A DNA stretch of 64,000 nt. Source: Nannocystis sp. RBIL2. Its GTDB lineage: Bacteria; Myxococcota_A; Polyangia; Nannocystales; Nannocystaceae. The stretch covers positions 3,394,001-3,458,000 of the forward strand of contig NZ_JAPNJW010000001.1 of assembly GCF_026626745.1 (NCBI RefSeq), written 5' to 3'. Below the pieces are notes generated by a model, which saw only the letters and a list, made by a program, of their open reading frames with translations, did not search any database and was not told the DNA's origin. Shown here one piece after another: positions 51,379 through 60,827 of the stretch. Within the stretch, counting starts at the first letter, position 1; each line of letters opens with the position of its first letter. A program made the translations under genes and the position numbers.

Positions 51379-54117
51379 TCAGAACTCGAGCCGCACGCCG
51401 AGCGACGGCAAGATCGGCAGGCCGGTCTGCAGCTGACGCTGCTGCAGGTTGTACGAGTAGACCCACGCCTCGCCGTTCTGGCGGTTGTAGACGTTGATGA
51501 TGTCGAGATAGAAGTTCGCCGTCACGCGCTTGAACGTGAAGCGCTTGTCGACGCGCAGGTCGAGCTGATGGAAGGCGGGCAGCCGCTCGTCGCGGCCGAA
51601 CCACGGCTCGTAGCCGTCCTGGACGAACGCGCTGTCGAAGTAGGCGACCGACGGGTTGCCGCTGACCAGGCGGAAGCGGCCGCCGATCTGCCAGCCGCGC
51701 GGCAGCTTGTAGACGGCGAGGATGGTGAGGATGTGCGGCTGGTCGAAGCTGAACGGCCGGTAGTCGGCGCCGGGCCGGGCCTGGATCAGGCTCTTCATCA
51801 AGGTGTAGCTGACCCACCCGAACAGTCGCTTTGTCAGCGCCTTGCGGACCAGCAGCTCCATACCGAAGATCTGGCCGGTGCCCTGGTTGGCGAAGTTCTC
51901 GAGCCGGATGTCGCCCGACACGGGGTCGCGCATGAGCACGCTCGAGGACGTCGAGCGGTCGAATACGTACTTGTAGAAGCCGGTGACCTCGGCCTCGACG
52001 CCGACGCTGTCGAACACCTGGGCCACGCCGAGGCTGGTGTGGACCGCCCGCTCGATGCCGGAGCGCGGGTTGCCCCACACGGGCGCCAGGCTGATGAGGT
52101 CGGGGATCTGGCTGTAGAGGCCGACGCCGCCCTTGATCGCGGTGTTCTCGCCGACCTGCCAGTTGAAGCGCACGCGCGGGTCGACGGTCGCCTTCTTCAC
52201 CGCCAGCGCGTAGTAGGTCATGCGCGCGCCGGGGTAGAGCGTGAAGCGCTCGCCGAGGCCGATCGTCGCGGTGGTGTAGATCGCCGGGGTGGCGTAGTTC
52301 TGGCCGACGTCGGCGACGTTGTAGACCCCGGTGTCGCCGGTCCCGGCCGCGGCCGGCACGCTCGGCGCGCGCGCCCCGATCTCGTAGCGGCCGGCCTGCA
52401 GCTCGGTGCCGATGCGGATCGCCGAGCGCGAGCTCAGCTGCCGCGACGCCTCGGCGCGCCAGCTGAACTCGTACTTGGGGAAGTTGAAGGTGAACAGCCC
52501 GCCGAACGCCCCCGACAGCGACTGGTAGTTGATCGACGGCGTGATCAGGAAGTCCCACGGGCCGTCCTGCTTGCGGTACACGAGGTCGAGGCGGTGGAAC
52601 AGGATCGCCGTGCGCGCCTGGTTCTCCGAGCCCGTCATCGTCTCGTTCGGGCCCTGGGCGATGACCCGCAGGCGGTCGTCGGAGCCGAACCACCGCACCG
52701 ACAGCTCGCCGCCGCCGACCGGGTAGTCGAACAGGAATTGATAGTCGTAGTAGCGCGGCGCCTGCGACAGGCCGAGGCCGATGTCCTTCGGCAGCGCGGC
52801 CTTGAGGATCGCGTCGACGTAGCTGCGGCGGAAGCTGGTGACGAAGCTGCCCTTCTTGATCGGGCCCTCGAGCATGATGCCGGCGTCGAACACGTCGGCG
52901 TCGACGTAGCCGTGATAGCCGTCGCGCCGGCCCTTGCGCGGGTTGACGTTGATGATGCCGCCGATCGCGTCACCGAACCGGCTGTCGAAGTTGCCGGGGA
53001 TGAAGTCGATCTGCGCGAGGATGTCGGAGTTGAAGGTCGACGACAGCGCCCCGAAGTGGAAGAGTTGCGGGATCTCGTGGTAGCCGAGGTACGTCTTCGA
53101 GTCGCCCGGCGCGGCGCCGCGGATGATCAGCAGGCCGAGGCCGAACGGCGCCCGCGCGACGCCGGGGAAGTTCTGCAGCGACTTGAGCGCGTCGCCCTGC
53201 GTGCCCGGGAGGTTGTAGATCTCCTCGGGCGTGATCGTGCGCCGCGCGACCTCCTCGCGGGCGTCGCGGCGCTGCTTCACCACCGTGCGGAACGGGTTCG
53301 ACACCAGCCGCCGCGCGAAGTACTTGACCTCGAGCAGGTCGCCCTTGGCCAGCTCCTCGACCACCTCGTAGCGGTCGAAGCCCTGCGCGAGGGCGATGAT
53401 GCGGATCTTGCCGTCGGGCACGCCGCGCAGCTCGAACGAGCCGTCGGGGGCGGTCTCGGCGCGCATGGTCCAGGCCGGTTCGGGCTCGTCGCCGTAAATC
53501 TTCTTGGTGACCTGTCCCACCGGCCAGTCCGGCGGGGCCGGCACCACGAGCACGCTCGCGCCCGAGACCGGGACGCGCTGACCGGCCTCGAGCAGCACGC
53601 CGCGCAGCCGGATCGGACCTGTCCCTTGGGACTGCTGGGCGGGTTCGCCCGCGTCGGTCGCGGGTTCGCCCGCGTCGACCTCGGGCGGCTGCTCCGCCGG
53701 CTCCGGTGGCAGCGGCGGCGGGGCGGCGATGTCGATGCCGACCTTGAGCACGACCTCGATCGGGCGGCCCTTGTAGAGGCCGGGCGCGTAGCGCAGCTGG
53801 GCGACGGCGGACTTGGCGAGCGCGTCGAGCTCGGGGTGCACGCTCTGCACGACCTCGAGCTCCTTGGGGACGCCGTCGACGCCGACCACCAGCTTGACGA
53901 CGACTTGACCCGACGGCGGCGCGGGCAGGCGGCGCAGATCTTCGGGGTACTCGAGATCGACGCTGTTCTGCAGCACCGGCTGGACCAGGTCGGCCGGGTC
54001 CTGCGCACGCGCGGAACCGGCGTGCAGCGCCGCCGCGAGGGTCAGCACCGCGCCCAGCCCACGCAGGCCGACGGTCCCGATCCGGTGGCAGGCGAGGCGG
54101 CGAGGTCGCGGGCGCAA
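51379..54117 (-). CDS. TonB-dependent receptor with N-terminal TonB_C-like domain
   Basis: 912 residues from TTG 54117, the codon that gives a charged n-region and signal peptide (ending SARAQD); the frame stays open to 54384, so the start is uncertain. Domains in order: TonB C-terminal-like fold (about 55-130, PSGQVVVKLVVGVDGVPKEL, LDALAKSAVAQLRYAPGLYKG); Pro/Glu linker; carboxypeptidase-regulatory-like domain (IRLRGVLLEAGQRVPVSGAS); plug (TITPEEIYNLPGTQGDALKSL, LLIIRGAAPGDSKTYLG); then a 22-strand-like barrel with the usual aromatic strand ends. TonB-dependent receptors import siderophores or other substrates; a fused TonB_C domain is unusual. 14-bp repeat units overlap coding positions 53510-53537 and 53617-53644. 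Confidence 0.85.
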   Translation of the reverse strand: MRPRPRRLACHRIGTVGLRGLGAVLTLAAALHAGSARAQDPADLVQPVLQNSVDLEYPEDLRRLPAPPSGQVVVKLVVGVDGVPKELEVVQSVHPELDALAKSAVAQLRYAPGLYKGRPIEVVLKVGIDIAAPPPLPPEPAEQPPEVDAGEPATDAGEPAQQSQGTGPIRLRGVLLEAGQRVPVSGASVLVVPAPPDWPVGQVTKKIYGDEPEPAWTMRAETAPDGSFELRGVPDGKIRIIALAQGFDRYEVVEELAKGDLLEVKYFARRLVSNPFRTVVKQRRDAREEVARRTITPEEIYNLPGTQGDALKSLQNFPGVARAPFGLGLLIIRGAAPGDSKTYLGYHEIPQLFHFGALSSTFNSDILAQIDFIPGNFDSRFGDAIGGIINVNPRKGRRDGYHGYVDADVFDAGIMLEGPIKKGSFVTSFRRSYVDAILKAALPKDIGLGLSQAPRYYDYQFLFDYPVGGGELSVRWFGSDDRLRVIAQGPNETMTGSENQARTAILFHRLDLVYRKQDGPWDFLITPSINYQSLSGAFGGLFTFNFPKYEFSWRAEASRQLSSRSAIRIGTELQAGRYEIGARAPSVPAAAGTGDTGVYNVADVGQNYATPAIYTTATIGLGERFTLYPGARMTYYALAVKKATVDPRVRFNWQVGENTAIKGGVGLYSQIPDLISLAPVWGNPRSGIERAVHTSLGVAQVFDSVGVEAEVTGFYKYVFDRSTSSSVLMRDPVSGDIRLENFANQGTGQIFGMELLVRKALTKRLFGWVSYTLMKSLIQARPGADYRPFSFDQPHILTILAVYKLPRGWQIGGRFRLVSGNPSVAYFDSAFVQDGYEPWFGRDERLPAFHQLDLRVDKRFTFKRVTANFYLDIINVYNRQNGEAWVYSYNLQQRQLQTGLPILPSLGVRLEF

Positions 54118-54382
54118 GCGGCAGGAGCATGCTCCAAGCCCGGCGCCCCTGGCTAGTGCCGCCGAAGCCGGCCGCGCGGGGGTGCCCCCGGCGTGCGCGA
54201 GCCCGGGAAGCCGGGGCCCCACCTCCTGCGTAATGTCTCGTTCCCGGGCTTGCCTCGGCGGGCCGCCGGACAATCGTTTTTCCCCGGGGTCGAAAGCCGC
54301 GCCGACGCGGCAAGGCCGCTGGCCCCCGGTGGTACACTCGTATCGGCTACCTGCGGCCCCTTGGCCGCGCAGCTCCGCTCCC

Positions 54383-56626
54383 ATGCGCTCCTTCGGCTGG
54401 CTTCACTTCACGGACCTCCACCAGGGCCTCGACGCCCAGGGATGGCTGTGGCCGGGCGTCCGCGAGGTCCTGCTGGCCGACCTCGAGAAGCTGCACGCCC
54501 GCTGCGGCCCCTGGGACCTGGTCCTGTTCAGCGGCGACCTGACCCAGCGGGGCAGCGCCGCCGAGTTCGCGCGCCTCAACCAAACCCTGCAGCAGCTGTG
54601 GGATCACCTCCGCGCCCTGGGCTCGACCCCCGCGCTGGTGGCCGTCCCCGGCAACCACGACCTCATCCGCCCCGACCCGCGCCGGCCCGAGTCGCTGGTG
54701 CTCGGCCGCTGGGACACCTATCCCGAAGTTCAGGTCGAGTTCTGGCGCGACGCCAGCTCGCCCTACCGCGCCCTCGTCGACCAGGCGTTCGCGCCGTACA
54801 GCGAGTGGCTGAAGAACCACCCGTTCGCCGGCCTGCAGCTGCAGCGCGGCATGCTGCCCGGCGACTGCTCGGCGGTGCTGGCCAAGGACGGGCTCAAGCT
54901 CGGCATCGTCGGCCTCAACAGCGCCTTCTTGCAGCTCGGCGACGGCGACTACACCGGCAAGCTGGCGCTCGACGTCCGCCAGCTGCACGCGGCCTGCGGC
55001 GGCGACGGCCCGGCGTGGGTCAAGGAATGCGACTTCGCCCTGCTGATGACGCATCACCCGCCGAACTGGCTGCAGGCCAAGGCGCGCGACGAGCTGGTCG
55101 CCGAGATCGCCCCGCCCGGCCGCTTCGTCGCTCACGTCTACGGCCACATGCACGAGCACGCGAGCAGCGTGGTCGCCATCGGCGGCGCGCAGGGCCGGCG
55201 TGAGCTCCAGGGCAGCTCGCTGTTCGGCCTCGAGGTCTACGGCGGCAAGGTCGATCGCCGCCACGGCTACACCGCCGCGCGGATCACCGTCGACGACAAG
55301 AACGAGGCCACCCTGCGGCTGTGGCCGCGCGCGGCCAAGAAGCACGCGGCCGGCCACTGGCGCATCGTCCAGGACCTCGACGCCTTCGAGCTCGGTGACG
55401 ATCAGGGCACGCGGCCCGAGTCGCTGCCGCCGCCCCGCCGCCGCACCCCGCCTCCGCCGCCGCCGCCGCCGGTAAACCCGGCCAACCTGATCGCCACCGG
55501 ACCTGTCCCTTCGGCCAGCACGTCCGGCTCGCACCCGTCGATCTCGCAGACCGCCCCGATCCCGCTCGGCGTGATCACCTCGCTGTCGGGCGGGGCCCCG
55601 GGCGACTCGGGCATCTTCTACTCGTCGATCGCCGCGCGCGTGCAGCCGCCGGGCGCGCCGTACAACATCAACTGGCACGTCCACCGCGCCGAGGAGGAGC
55701 GCACCGCGCTCAACTACCTCGACCAGCCGGGCGCGCCGGTCGTGCTGTGGGGCCCCGACAAGTTCGGCAAGACCTGGATGTCGCAGTTCTTGACCGACAT
55801 GGTCTACCAGGCCGACGGCGGCGCCTGCCGGGTGGTCGCCATCAACCTCGACACCTTCGACTACGAGTCGCGCAGCGACTACGGCAACTTCATCCGCGAG
55901 TTCGCGTTCCAGATCGTCGGCTCGATCGGCGGCCCCGAGGACTGGGTGCCGACGCTGTGGAAGTCGCCGGGCAGCGTCAACCAGAAGCTCGGCCGACTGA
56001 TGCGGGACAACGTGCTGCCGCTGGCGAGCACGCGGGTGATCCTCGCGCTCGACCGCGTCGACGCGGTGTGGGGCCTGCCGTTCAAGGACGACTGGTTCGG
56101 CATGCTGCGCGCGTGGGCCGAGGACCCGCGGCTGGAGAAGCTGCGGCTGGTGCTCGGCATCAGCACCACGCCGCGGCGGCTGATCGAGCGGACCACGCAG
56201 TCGCCGTTCAACCTGAGCCCGCCGATCGTGCTCGGCGACCTCACGCGCGACCAGGTCGAGACCCTGTCGCACCTCTACGGGCTCGAGTGGACGCACCAGG
56301 ACTTCGCCGCGCTGATGAGCCTGGTCGGCGGCCACCCGTACCTCGTGCGCCTGGCCATGCACAGGGCCAACCTCGCCGGCGGGCTGTCGGCGCGCGAGCT
56401 GCTGGCCGAGCCGTCGAACCTGTTCGACGACTTCCTCCAGCGCTACGCGCGGCGCCTCCACCTCCACCCCGAGATGATGGCCGGCGTGAAGCGGCTGCGC
56501 AGCGACTCGCTGGCGGAGCTCGACTCCGACACCTCGGCGGCGCTCGAGAGCAGCGGCATCGCGGTCGAGGAGAAGGTCGGCTTCTACCGCCTGCGCTACC
56601 GGCTGTACGAACGGCTGCGGCCATGA
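54383..56626 (+). CDS. Metallophosphoesterase fused to AAA-like NTPase
   Basis: 747 residues. Domain 1 (about 1-270) is a calcineurin-like phosphoesterase with TDLHQG (10-15), GDL (51-53), GNHD (90-93), THHPP (223-227) and GHMHEH (254-259). A Pro-rich linker (about 350-375, PPPRRRTPPPPPPPP) leads to an AAA-like domain (PF14516 type) with Walker A WGPDKFGKT (about 456-464), DTFDYESRSDYGNFI, LALDRVDAVW (Walker B), FNLSPPIVLGDLTRDQVETL and GGHPYLVRLAMH. The stop overlaps the ATG of the next gene (ATGA), so the two are coupled. The nuclease/phosphatase head may act on nucleic acids or nucleotides under NTPase control; inference. Confidence 0.85.
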   Translation: MRSFGWLHFTDLHQGLDAQGWLWPGVREVLLADLEKLHARCGPWDLVLFSGDLTQRGSAAEFARLNQTLQQLWDHLRALGSTPALVAVPGNHDLIRPDPRRPESLVLGRWDTYPEVQVEFWRDASSPYRALVDQAFAPYSEWLKNHPFAGLQLQRGMLPGDCSAVLAKDGLKLGIVGLNSAFLQLGDGDYTGKLALDVRQLHAACGGDGPAWVKECDFALLMTHHPPNWLQAKARDELVAEIAPPGRFVAHVYGHMHEHASSVVAIGGAQGRRELQGSSLFGLEVYGGKVDRRHGYTAARITVDDKNEATLRLWPRAAKKHAAGHWRIVQDLDAFELGDDQGTRPESLPPPRRRTPPPPPPPPVNPANLIATGPVPSASTSGSHPSISQTAPIPLGVITSLSGGAPGDSGIFYSSIAARVQPPGAPYNINWHVHRAEEERTALNYLDQPGAPVVLWGPDKFGKTWMSQFLTDMVYQADGGACRVVAINLDTFDYESRSDYGNFIREFAFQIVGSIGGPEDWVPTLWKSPGSVNQKLGRLMRDNVLPLASTRVILALDRVDAVWGLPFKDDWFGMLRAWAEDPRLEKLRLVLGISTTPRRLIERTTQSPFNLSPPIVLGDLTRDQVETLSHLYGLEWTHQDFAALMSLVGGHPYLVRLAMHRANLAGGLSARELLAEPSNLFDDFLQRYARRLHLHPEMMAGVKRLRSDSLAELDSDTSAALESSGIAVEEKVGFYRLRYRLYERLRP

Positions 56627-59600
56627 GTCCGGCACATTCGAACTCGGGCGGCCTCGGACACCACGGCGCCCAGTTCCAGGTCGGAGGCGCGGTCCAGGCC
56701 GGCGCCTTCTACATCGAGCGCAAGGCCGACCGCGAGCTGTTGTCGGCGCTGATGCGCGGCGAGTTCTGCTACATCCTCGCGCCGCGGCAGATCGGCAAGA
56801 CCAGCCTGCGCGTGCGCGCGGCCAAGCGGCTGCAGGCCGGCGGCGTGCGCTGCGTCAGCATCGACTTTACCAACATCGGCTCGACCCTGGTCTCGATCGA
56901 CGACTGGTACTTCAGCATCGCCGTCGAGATCGCCGAGTCGATCGGCCTGCCGAGCCCCGAGCTGTTCTGGAGCACCCACCAGAACCTCACCCCCGTCCAC
57001 CGCTGGTACCGCTACCTCCGCAACGAGCTGATCGATCGAACCGACGCGCCGATCGTCGTCTTCATCGACGAGGTCGAGTCGGTGCTGGCGCTGCCGTTCA
57101 GCTCCGACGACTTCTTCGCCTCGATCCGCTCGGCCTACAACCTGCGGGCCGAGGACCCGGCCTACGAGCGCCTCACCTTCTGCCTGCTCGGCGTCGCCGC
57201 CCCGGCCGACCTGATCTCCAACTCGGTCCGCACCCCGTTCAACATCGGCCGCGAGATCCGCCTCGAGGACTTCTCGCGGGCCGAGCTCGACGCCTTCCGC
57301 CCCGGCCTCGAGGGCCTCGGCGGCAGCCCCGACGCCCTGCTCGACGCCGTGTACGCGTGGACATCTGGCCATCCGTACATGTCTCAAAGGCTATGCGACG
57401 ACCTGGTCCGGCGCGGCCCGGTCAGCGACAAGACCGAGGCCGGGCGGGTCGACGACTCGGCCTACACCCTGTTCGTGCGCAACGGCCGGACCGCCGACGC
57501 CAACCTCGCGTACGCCGAGAAGCGGCTCAACGCCAACGCCAACGCCAACGCCAACGGCCCGCGGGCGCGCGCGCGCGACATGCTCGACCTGTACCGGCGG
57601 ATCTTGAGCGGCGAGCCGGCGCCGGCCGAGCCGAACAACCCGGTGCAGATCGAGCTGCGCCTGACGGGCCTCGCGGCCGAGGCGCGCGACGAGACGGGCG
57701 ACATCGGGCTGCGGGTCCGCAACCTCGTGTTCGCCGAGGTCTACGACCACAAGTGGCTGCGCGAGCGGGAGAAGGAGCAGCGGCTGGCCGAGTTCGTGGC
57801 CCGCTGGGACACCTCGGGGCGGCACGACGACTACCTGCTGCGCGGCGCGGCGCTGGAGGACGCGCTGGCGTGGTCGCACGGTCGCAGCGACCTGACCCTC
57901 GGCGACCACGAGTTCCTGCTCGCCGGCCTCAACTTCGCCCGCCGCGAGGCCGAGGCGCGCCACCGGCTCGAGGAGGCCGCGCGCATGCAGGAGCAGGCCC
58001 GCCTAGCCGCGCTCGAGGAGCAGCGCAAGGCCGAGCGCGAGCGCTACCGGGCCGACATCGAGCGAGAGCGGCGCGAGCGGGCCGAGGAGGGCGCCGTGTC
58101 GCAGCGGCGCACCATCTCGATCCTCACCGGCACCGTCGCCACCCTCGGCGTCCTGCTCGCGCTGACCGTGTGGCAGTTCGTGGTCGCCGAGCAGAGCAAG
58201 GACCAGCTGTCGCGGATGTCCGAGCGCCGCAACGAGGACGCCCGGCTCGACCGCCTCGGCGCCGACGCCCTCCTCTACGCCCAGCAGCCCGGCAAGGAGC
58301 GCGACGCCTTGCTGACCGCGATCAAGGCCGCCGCCGACGCGCTCGCCCGCGACGGCGAGGTCCCGCCGCGCGTCATGCAGGGCCTGGCCGCCGCGGTCGC
58401 CACCCCGGTCCAGCGGCCGCTGGTGCTGCGCCACGCCGAGGCGGTCCACGGCGCCCACTTCTCGCACGACGGCACCCGCGTGCTCACGGCCAGCAAGGAC
58501 GGCACCGCCCACCTGTGGGACGCAGTCTCCGGCAAGACGATCCGCGTGCTCGAGCACGCCGCGCCTGTCCTTTCAGCCAGCTTCTCGCGCGACGACACCC
58601 GCATCTTCAGCGTCGGCGCCGACAAGAGCGCGCGGCTGTGGAACGCCGCCACCGGCGACAACCTCGAGGAGTACAAGAACGTGTCCGTGCCGCCGCAGCG
58701 GATGATCGCCGGCCTGTCGGACAACGGCTACAGCGTCTACTTCCTCGGCGTCGACCGCGGCGCGCACCTCGTCGACATCCGCGGCAACAAGGCCCGCGAC
58801 CTGCCGCGGACCCAGAGCGGCAACGTCACCGCGATCGCCCTGGCCGACGGCGACCCGCTGGTGGCCACCGGCGGCAGCGACGGCGTCACGCGGCTGTGGG
58901 ACCTCGACACCGGCGAGCTCAAGACCGAGCTGAAGCGGCACAAGGGCAACGTCTCGGCGGTGCAGTTCTCGCCGCTCGGCGACCGCCTCGTCACCGTCGG
59001 CGAGGACGGCGACGCGCGGGTGTGGACCACCGCCGGCGCCGCGGTCACCAGCCTGCCGCACGGCGATCCTGTCCTCGGGGCCAGCTTCTCGGCCAGCGGC
59101 GACCGCGTGCTGACGTGGAGCCTGGCGCGGGCGATCGTGTGGTCGAACGCCGGCAAGCAGCTCGCCAGCCTGACCGACCCGCGCGAGCTGCTCAAGCAGG
59201 CCGCCTTCTCGCCCGACGACCGCCGCGTCGCCACCGTCGGCGCCGGCACCGGCGGGGCCGCGGGCACCGCGGTCAAGCTGTGGGACCCGGTCAAGGGCGA
59301 GGTCGCGGCCACGCTCACCGGTCACACCGAACAGGTCCTTTCGGTCAGGTTCTCCCTCGACGCCTCGCGCGTGCTGACGACCAGCGAGGACAACACCGCG
59401 CGGCTGTGGAACAGCGCCAGCGGCCAGCCGATCGCCACCCTCGAGGGTCACACCGCCGCCGTCCTGGCCGCCGAATTCTCGCCTGACGGCGCCCGGATCC
59501 TCACCGTCGGCGGCGACAACACCGCGCGGATCTGGGACGGCTCGCTCAACAACGCCGTGCCGACCCTCAAGGGCCACGGCGCCTCGGTGCGGCTGGCCCG

Positions 59601-60678
59601 CTTCTCGCCCGACGGCAGCCGGATCGTCACCACCAGCGACGACAAGACCGCGCGCCTGTGGGACGTCGTCAGCACCCGCAACATCCGCACCCTCGAGGGC
59701 CACGCCGGCCCGGTGGTCGCCGCGGTGTTCGCCGGCGACGGCTCCGGCCGGCTCCTCACCTGGGCCGAGGAGGACTCCAACCTGCGCCTGTGGGACGCCA
59801 GCAACGGCGACGAGGTCGCCGTCCTCGGTCACGCGGGACATGTCCTCGGGGCCAGCTTCTCGCGCGACGGCACCCGCATCGTCTCGGCCGGCGCCGACGA
59901 CACCTTGCGCCTGTGGGACGCCACCACCGGCGCCGTCGTCGGCGAGCCATGGCAGGGCACGCGCGGCCAGCAGACGGTCGCCGGCTTCGCCCCCGGCGGC
60001 CGCTACGTCGTGCTCGCCAGCCGCGACAGCAACACCGCCCAGCTGATCGACGCCGAGGCTTTGCGCTTCATCACCGACCTCGTCGGTCACAGCGCGCGGG
60101 TCGAGGGCGCGGTGTTCTCGCCCGACGGCGAGACCGTCGTCACCATCAGCGCCGACCACACCGCCAAGCTGTGGGTCGCCCGCTACGGCAGCGAGGTCGC
60201 CACCCTCGACCCCGCCGCCGGCGCGATCGCCTCGGCCGCCTTCTCGCGCGACGGCGGCCGCCTCGTCCTCGCCACCGCGCGCGACGCCTGGGTGTGGTCG
60301 ATGGCCGGCCCCGACGACCGCCCGCACGTCCTCGCCACCCTGCTCGGCCACTCCGCCTCGCTGCTGCACGCCACCTTCTCGAACGACGGCCGGCGGATCG
60401 TCACCGCCTCGTCCGACAACACCGCCAAGCTGTGGGACGCCCCGGTCGACTCGTCCAACTACGACCTGCTGGCCACGCTGCACGGCCACGCCGCCGCCGT
60501 CAACCACGCCGAGTTCTCGCCCGACGGCCGCCTCATCGTCACCGCCGGCCGCGACGGGCGGATCAAGCTCTTCCCGACCTCGGTCGGGGACCTGCTGCGC
60601 AAGGCCTGCGAGGAGCTCGCCCCGCACCGCGACGACTTCGAGCAGGTCGAGGCCGACTGCCGCCTCGCCGGCGGCTGA
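56623..60678 (+). CDS. AAA-like NTPase, transmembrane, WD40 repeat protein
   Basis: 1351 residues. AAA-like domain (PF14516 type) with Walker A LAPRQIGKTSL (Lys59), Walker B VVFIDEVES (145-153) and FNIGREIRLEDF; this matches the paired gene's NTPase domain. Residues 303-311 are an NANANANAN run from an AACGCC hexamer repeat. A charged helical coiled-coil segment (about 430-490), a transmembrane helix (about 495-520, TISILTGTVATLGVLLALTVW) and a helical linker follow, then about 17 WD40 units (602-1340, e.g. HLWDAVSG, ARLWDVVST, KLWDAPVD) forming two or more propellers outside the membrane if the N-terminus is cytoplasmic. It resembles STAND-like signalling NTPases. Several WD units carry 14-bp repeat copies. 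Confidence 0.88.
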   Translation: MSPAHSNSGGLGHHGAQFQVGGAVQAGAFYIERKADRELLSALMRGEFCYILAPRQIGKTSLRVRAAKRLQAGGVRCVSIDFTNIGSTLVSIDDWYFSIAVEIAESIGLPSPELFWSTHQNLTPVHRWYRYLRNELIDRTDAPIVVFIDEVESVLALPFSSDDFFASIRSAYNLRAEDPAYERLTFCLLGVAAPADLISNSVRTPFNIGREIRLEDFSRAELDAFRPGLEGLGGSPDALLDAVYAWTSGHPYMSQRLCDDLVRRGPVSDKTEAGRVDDSAYTLFVRNGRTADANLAYAEKRLNANANANANGPRARARDMLDLYRRILSGEPAPAEPNNPVQIELRLTGLAAEARDETGDIGLRVRNLVFAEVYDHKWLREREKEQRLAEFVARWDTSGRHDDYLLRGAALEDALAWSHGRSDLTLGDHEFLLAGLNFARREAEARHRLEEAARMQEQARLAALEEQRKAERERYRADIERERRERAEEGAVSQRRTISILTGTVATLGVLLALTVWQFVVAEQSKDQLSRMSERRNEDARLDRLGADALLYAQQPGKERDALLTAIKAAADALARDGEVPPRVMQGLAAAVATPVQRPLVLRHAEAVHGAHFSHDGTRVLTASKDGTAHLWDAVSGKTIRVLEHAAPVLSASFSRDDTRIFSVGADKSARLWNAATGDNLEEYKNVSVPPQRMIAGLSDNGYSVYFLGVDRGAHLVDIRGNKARDLPRTQSGNVTAIALADGDPLVATGGSDGVTRLWDLDTGELKTELKRHKGNVSAVQFSPLGDRLVTVGEDGDARVWTTAGAAVTSLPHGDPVLGASFSASGDRVLTWSLARAIVWSNAGKQLASLTDPRELLKQAAFSPDDRRVATVGAGTGGAAGTAVKLWDPVKGEVAATLTGHTEQVLSVRFSLDASRVLTTSEDNTARLWNSASGQPIATLEGHTAAVLAAEFSPDGARILTVGGDNTARIWDGSLNNAVPTLKGHGASVRLARFSPDGSRIVTTSDDKTARLWDVVSTRNIRTLEGHAGPVVAAVFAGDGSGRLLTWAEEDSNLRLWDASNGDEVAVLGHAGHVLGASFSRDGTRIVSAGADDTLRLWDATTGAVVGEPWQGTRGQQTVAGFAPGGRYVVLASRDSNTAQLIDAEALRFITDLVGHSARVEGAVFSPDGETVVTISADHTAKLWVARYGSEVATLDPAAGAIASAAFSRDGGRLVLATARDAWVWSMAGPDDRPHVLATLLGHSASLLHATFSNDGRRIVTASSDNTAKLWDAPVDSSNYDLLATLHGHAAAVNHAEFSPDGRLIVTAGRDGRIKLFPTSVGDLLRKACEELAPHRDDFEQVEADCRLAGG

Positions 60679-60682
60679 GCGG

Positions 60683-60785
60683 ACCTGTCCCTGCGGACAT
60701 ATCACTGGCTCGCCGACGCGCAGCTCCGGTCCGACATGTGCGACGGCGCCTCCTGTGACCTGTCCTATCGGCCATGTATAGTCAT
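60683..60785. repeat. 14-bp repeat units before the Cys-rich lipoprotein gene
   Basis: Units at 60683-60696, 60697-60710, 60734-60747, 60758-60771 and 60772-60785, with two exact 14-bp pairs, lying between the WD40 gene and the next plus-strand gene. Confidence 0.7.
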
Positions 60786-60827
60786 TCCCGTGTTCGCCCG
60801 TCGCGCCGCGCTGATACGATGGCTGCG

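Noticed and set aside
58573..60705. Long minus-strand frame opposite the WD40 region
   Set aside because: Mirror of the repeat-rich plus-strand gene; composition dominated by Gly, Ala, Val and Asp with no motif.
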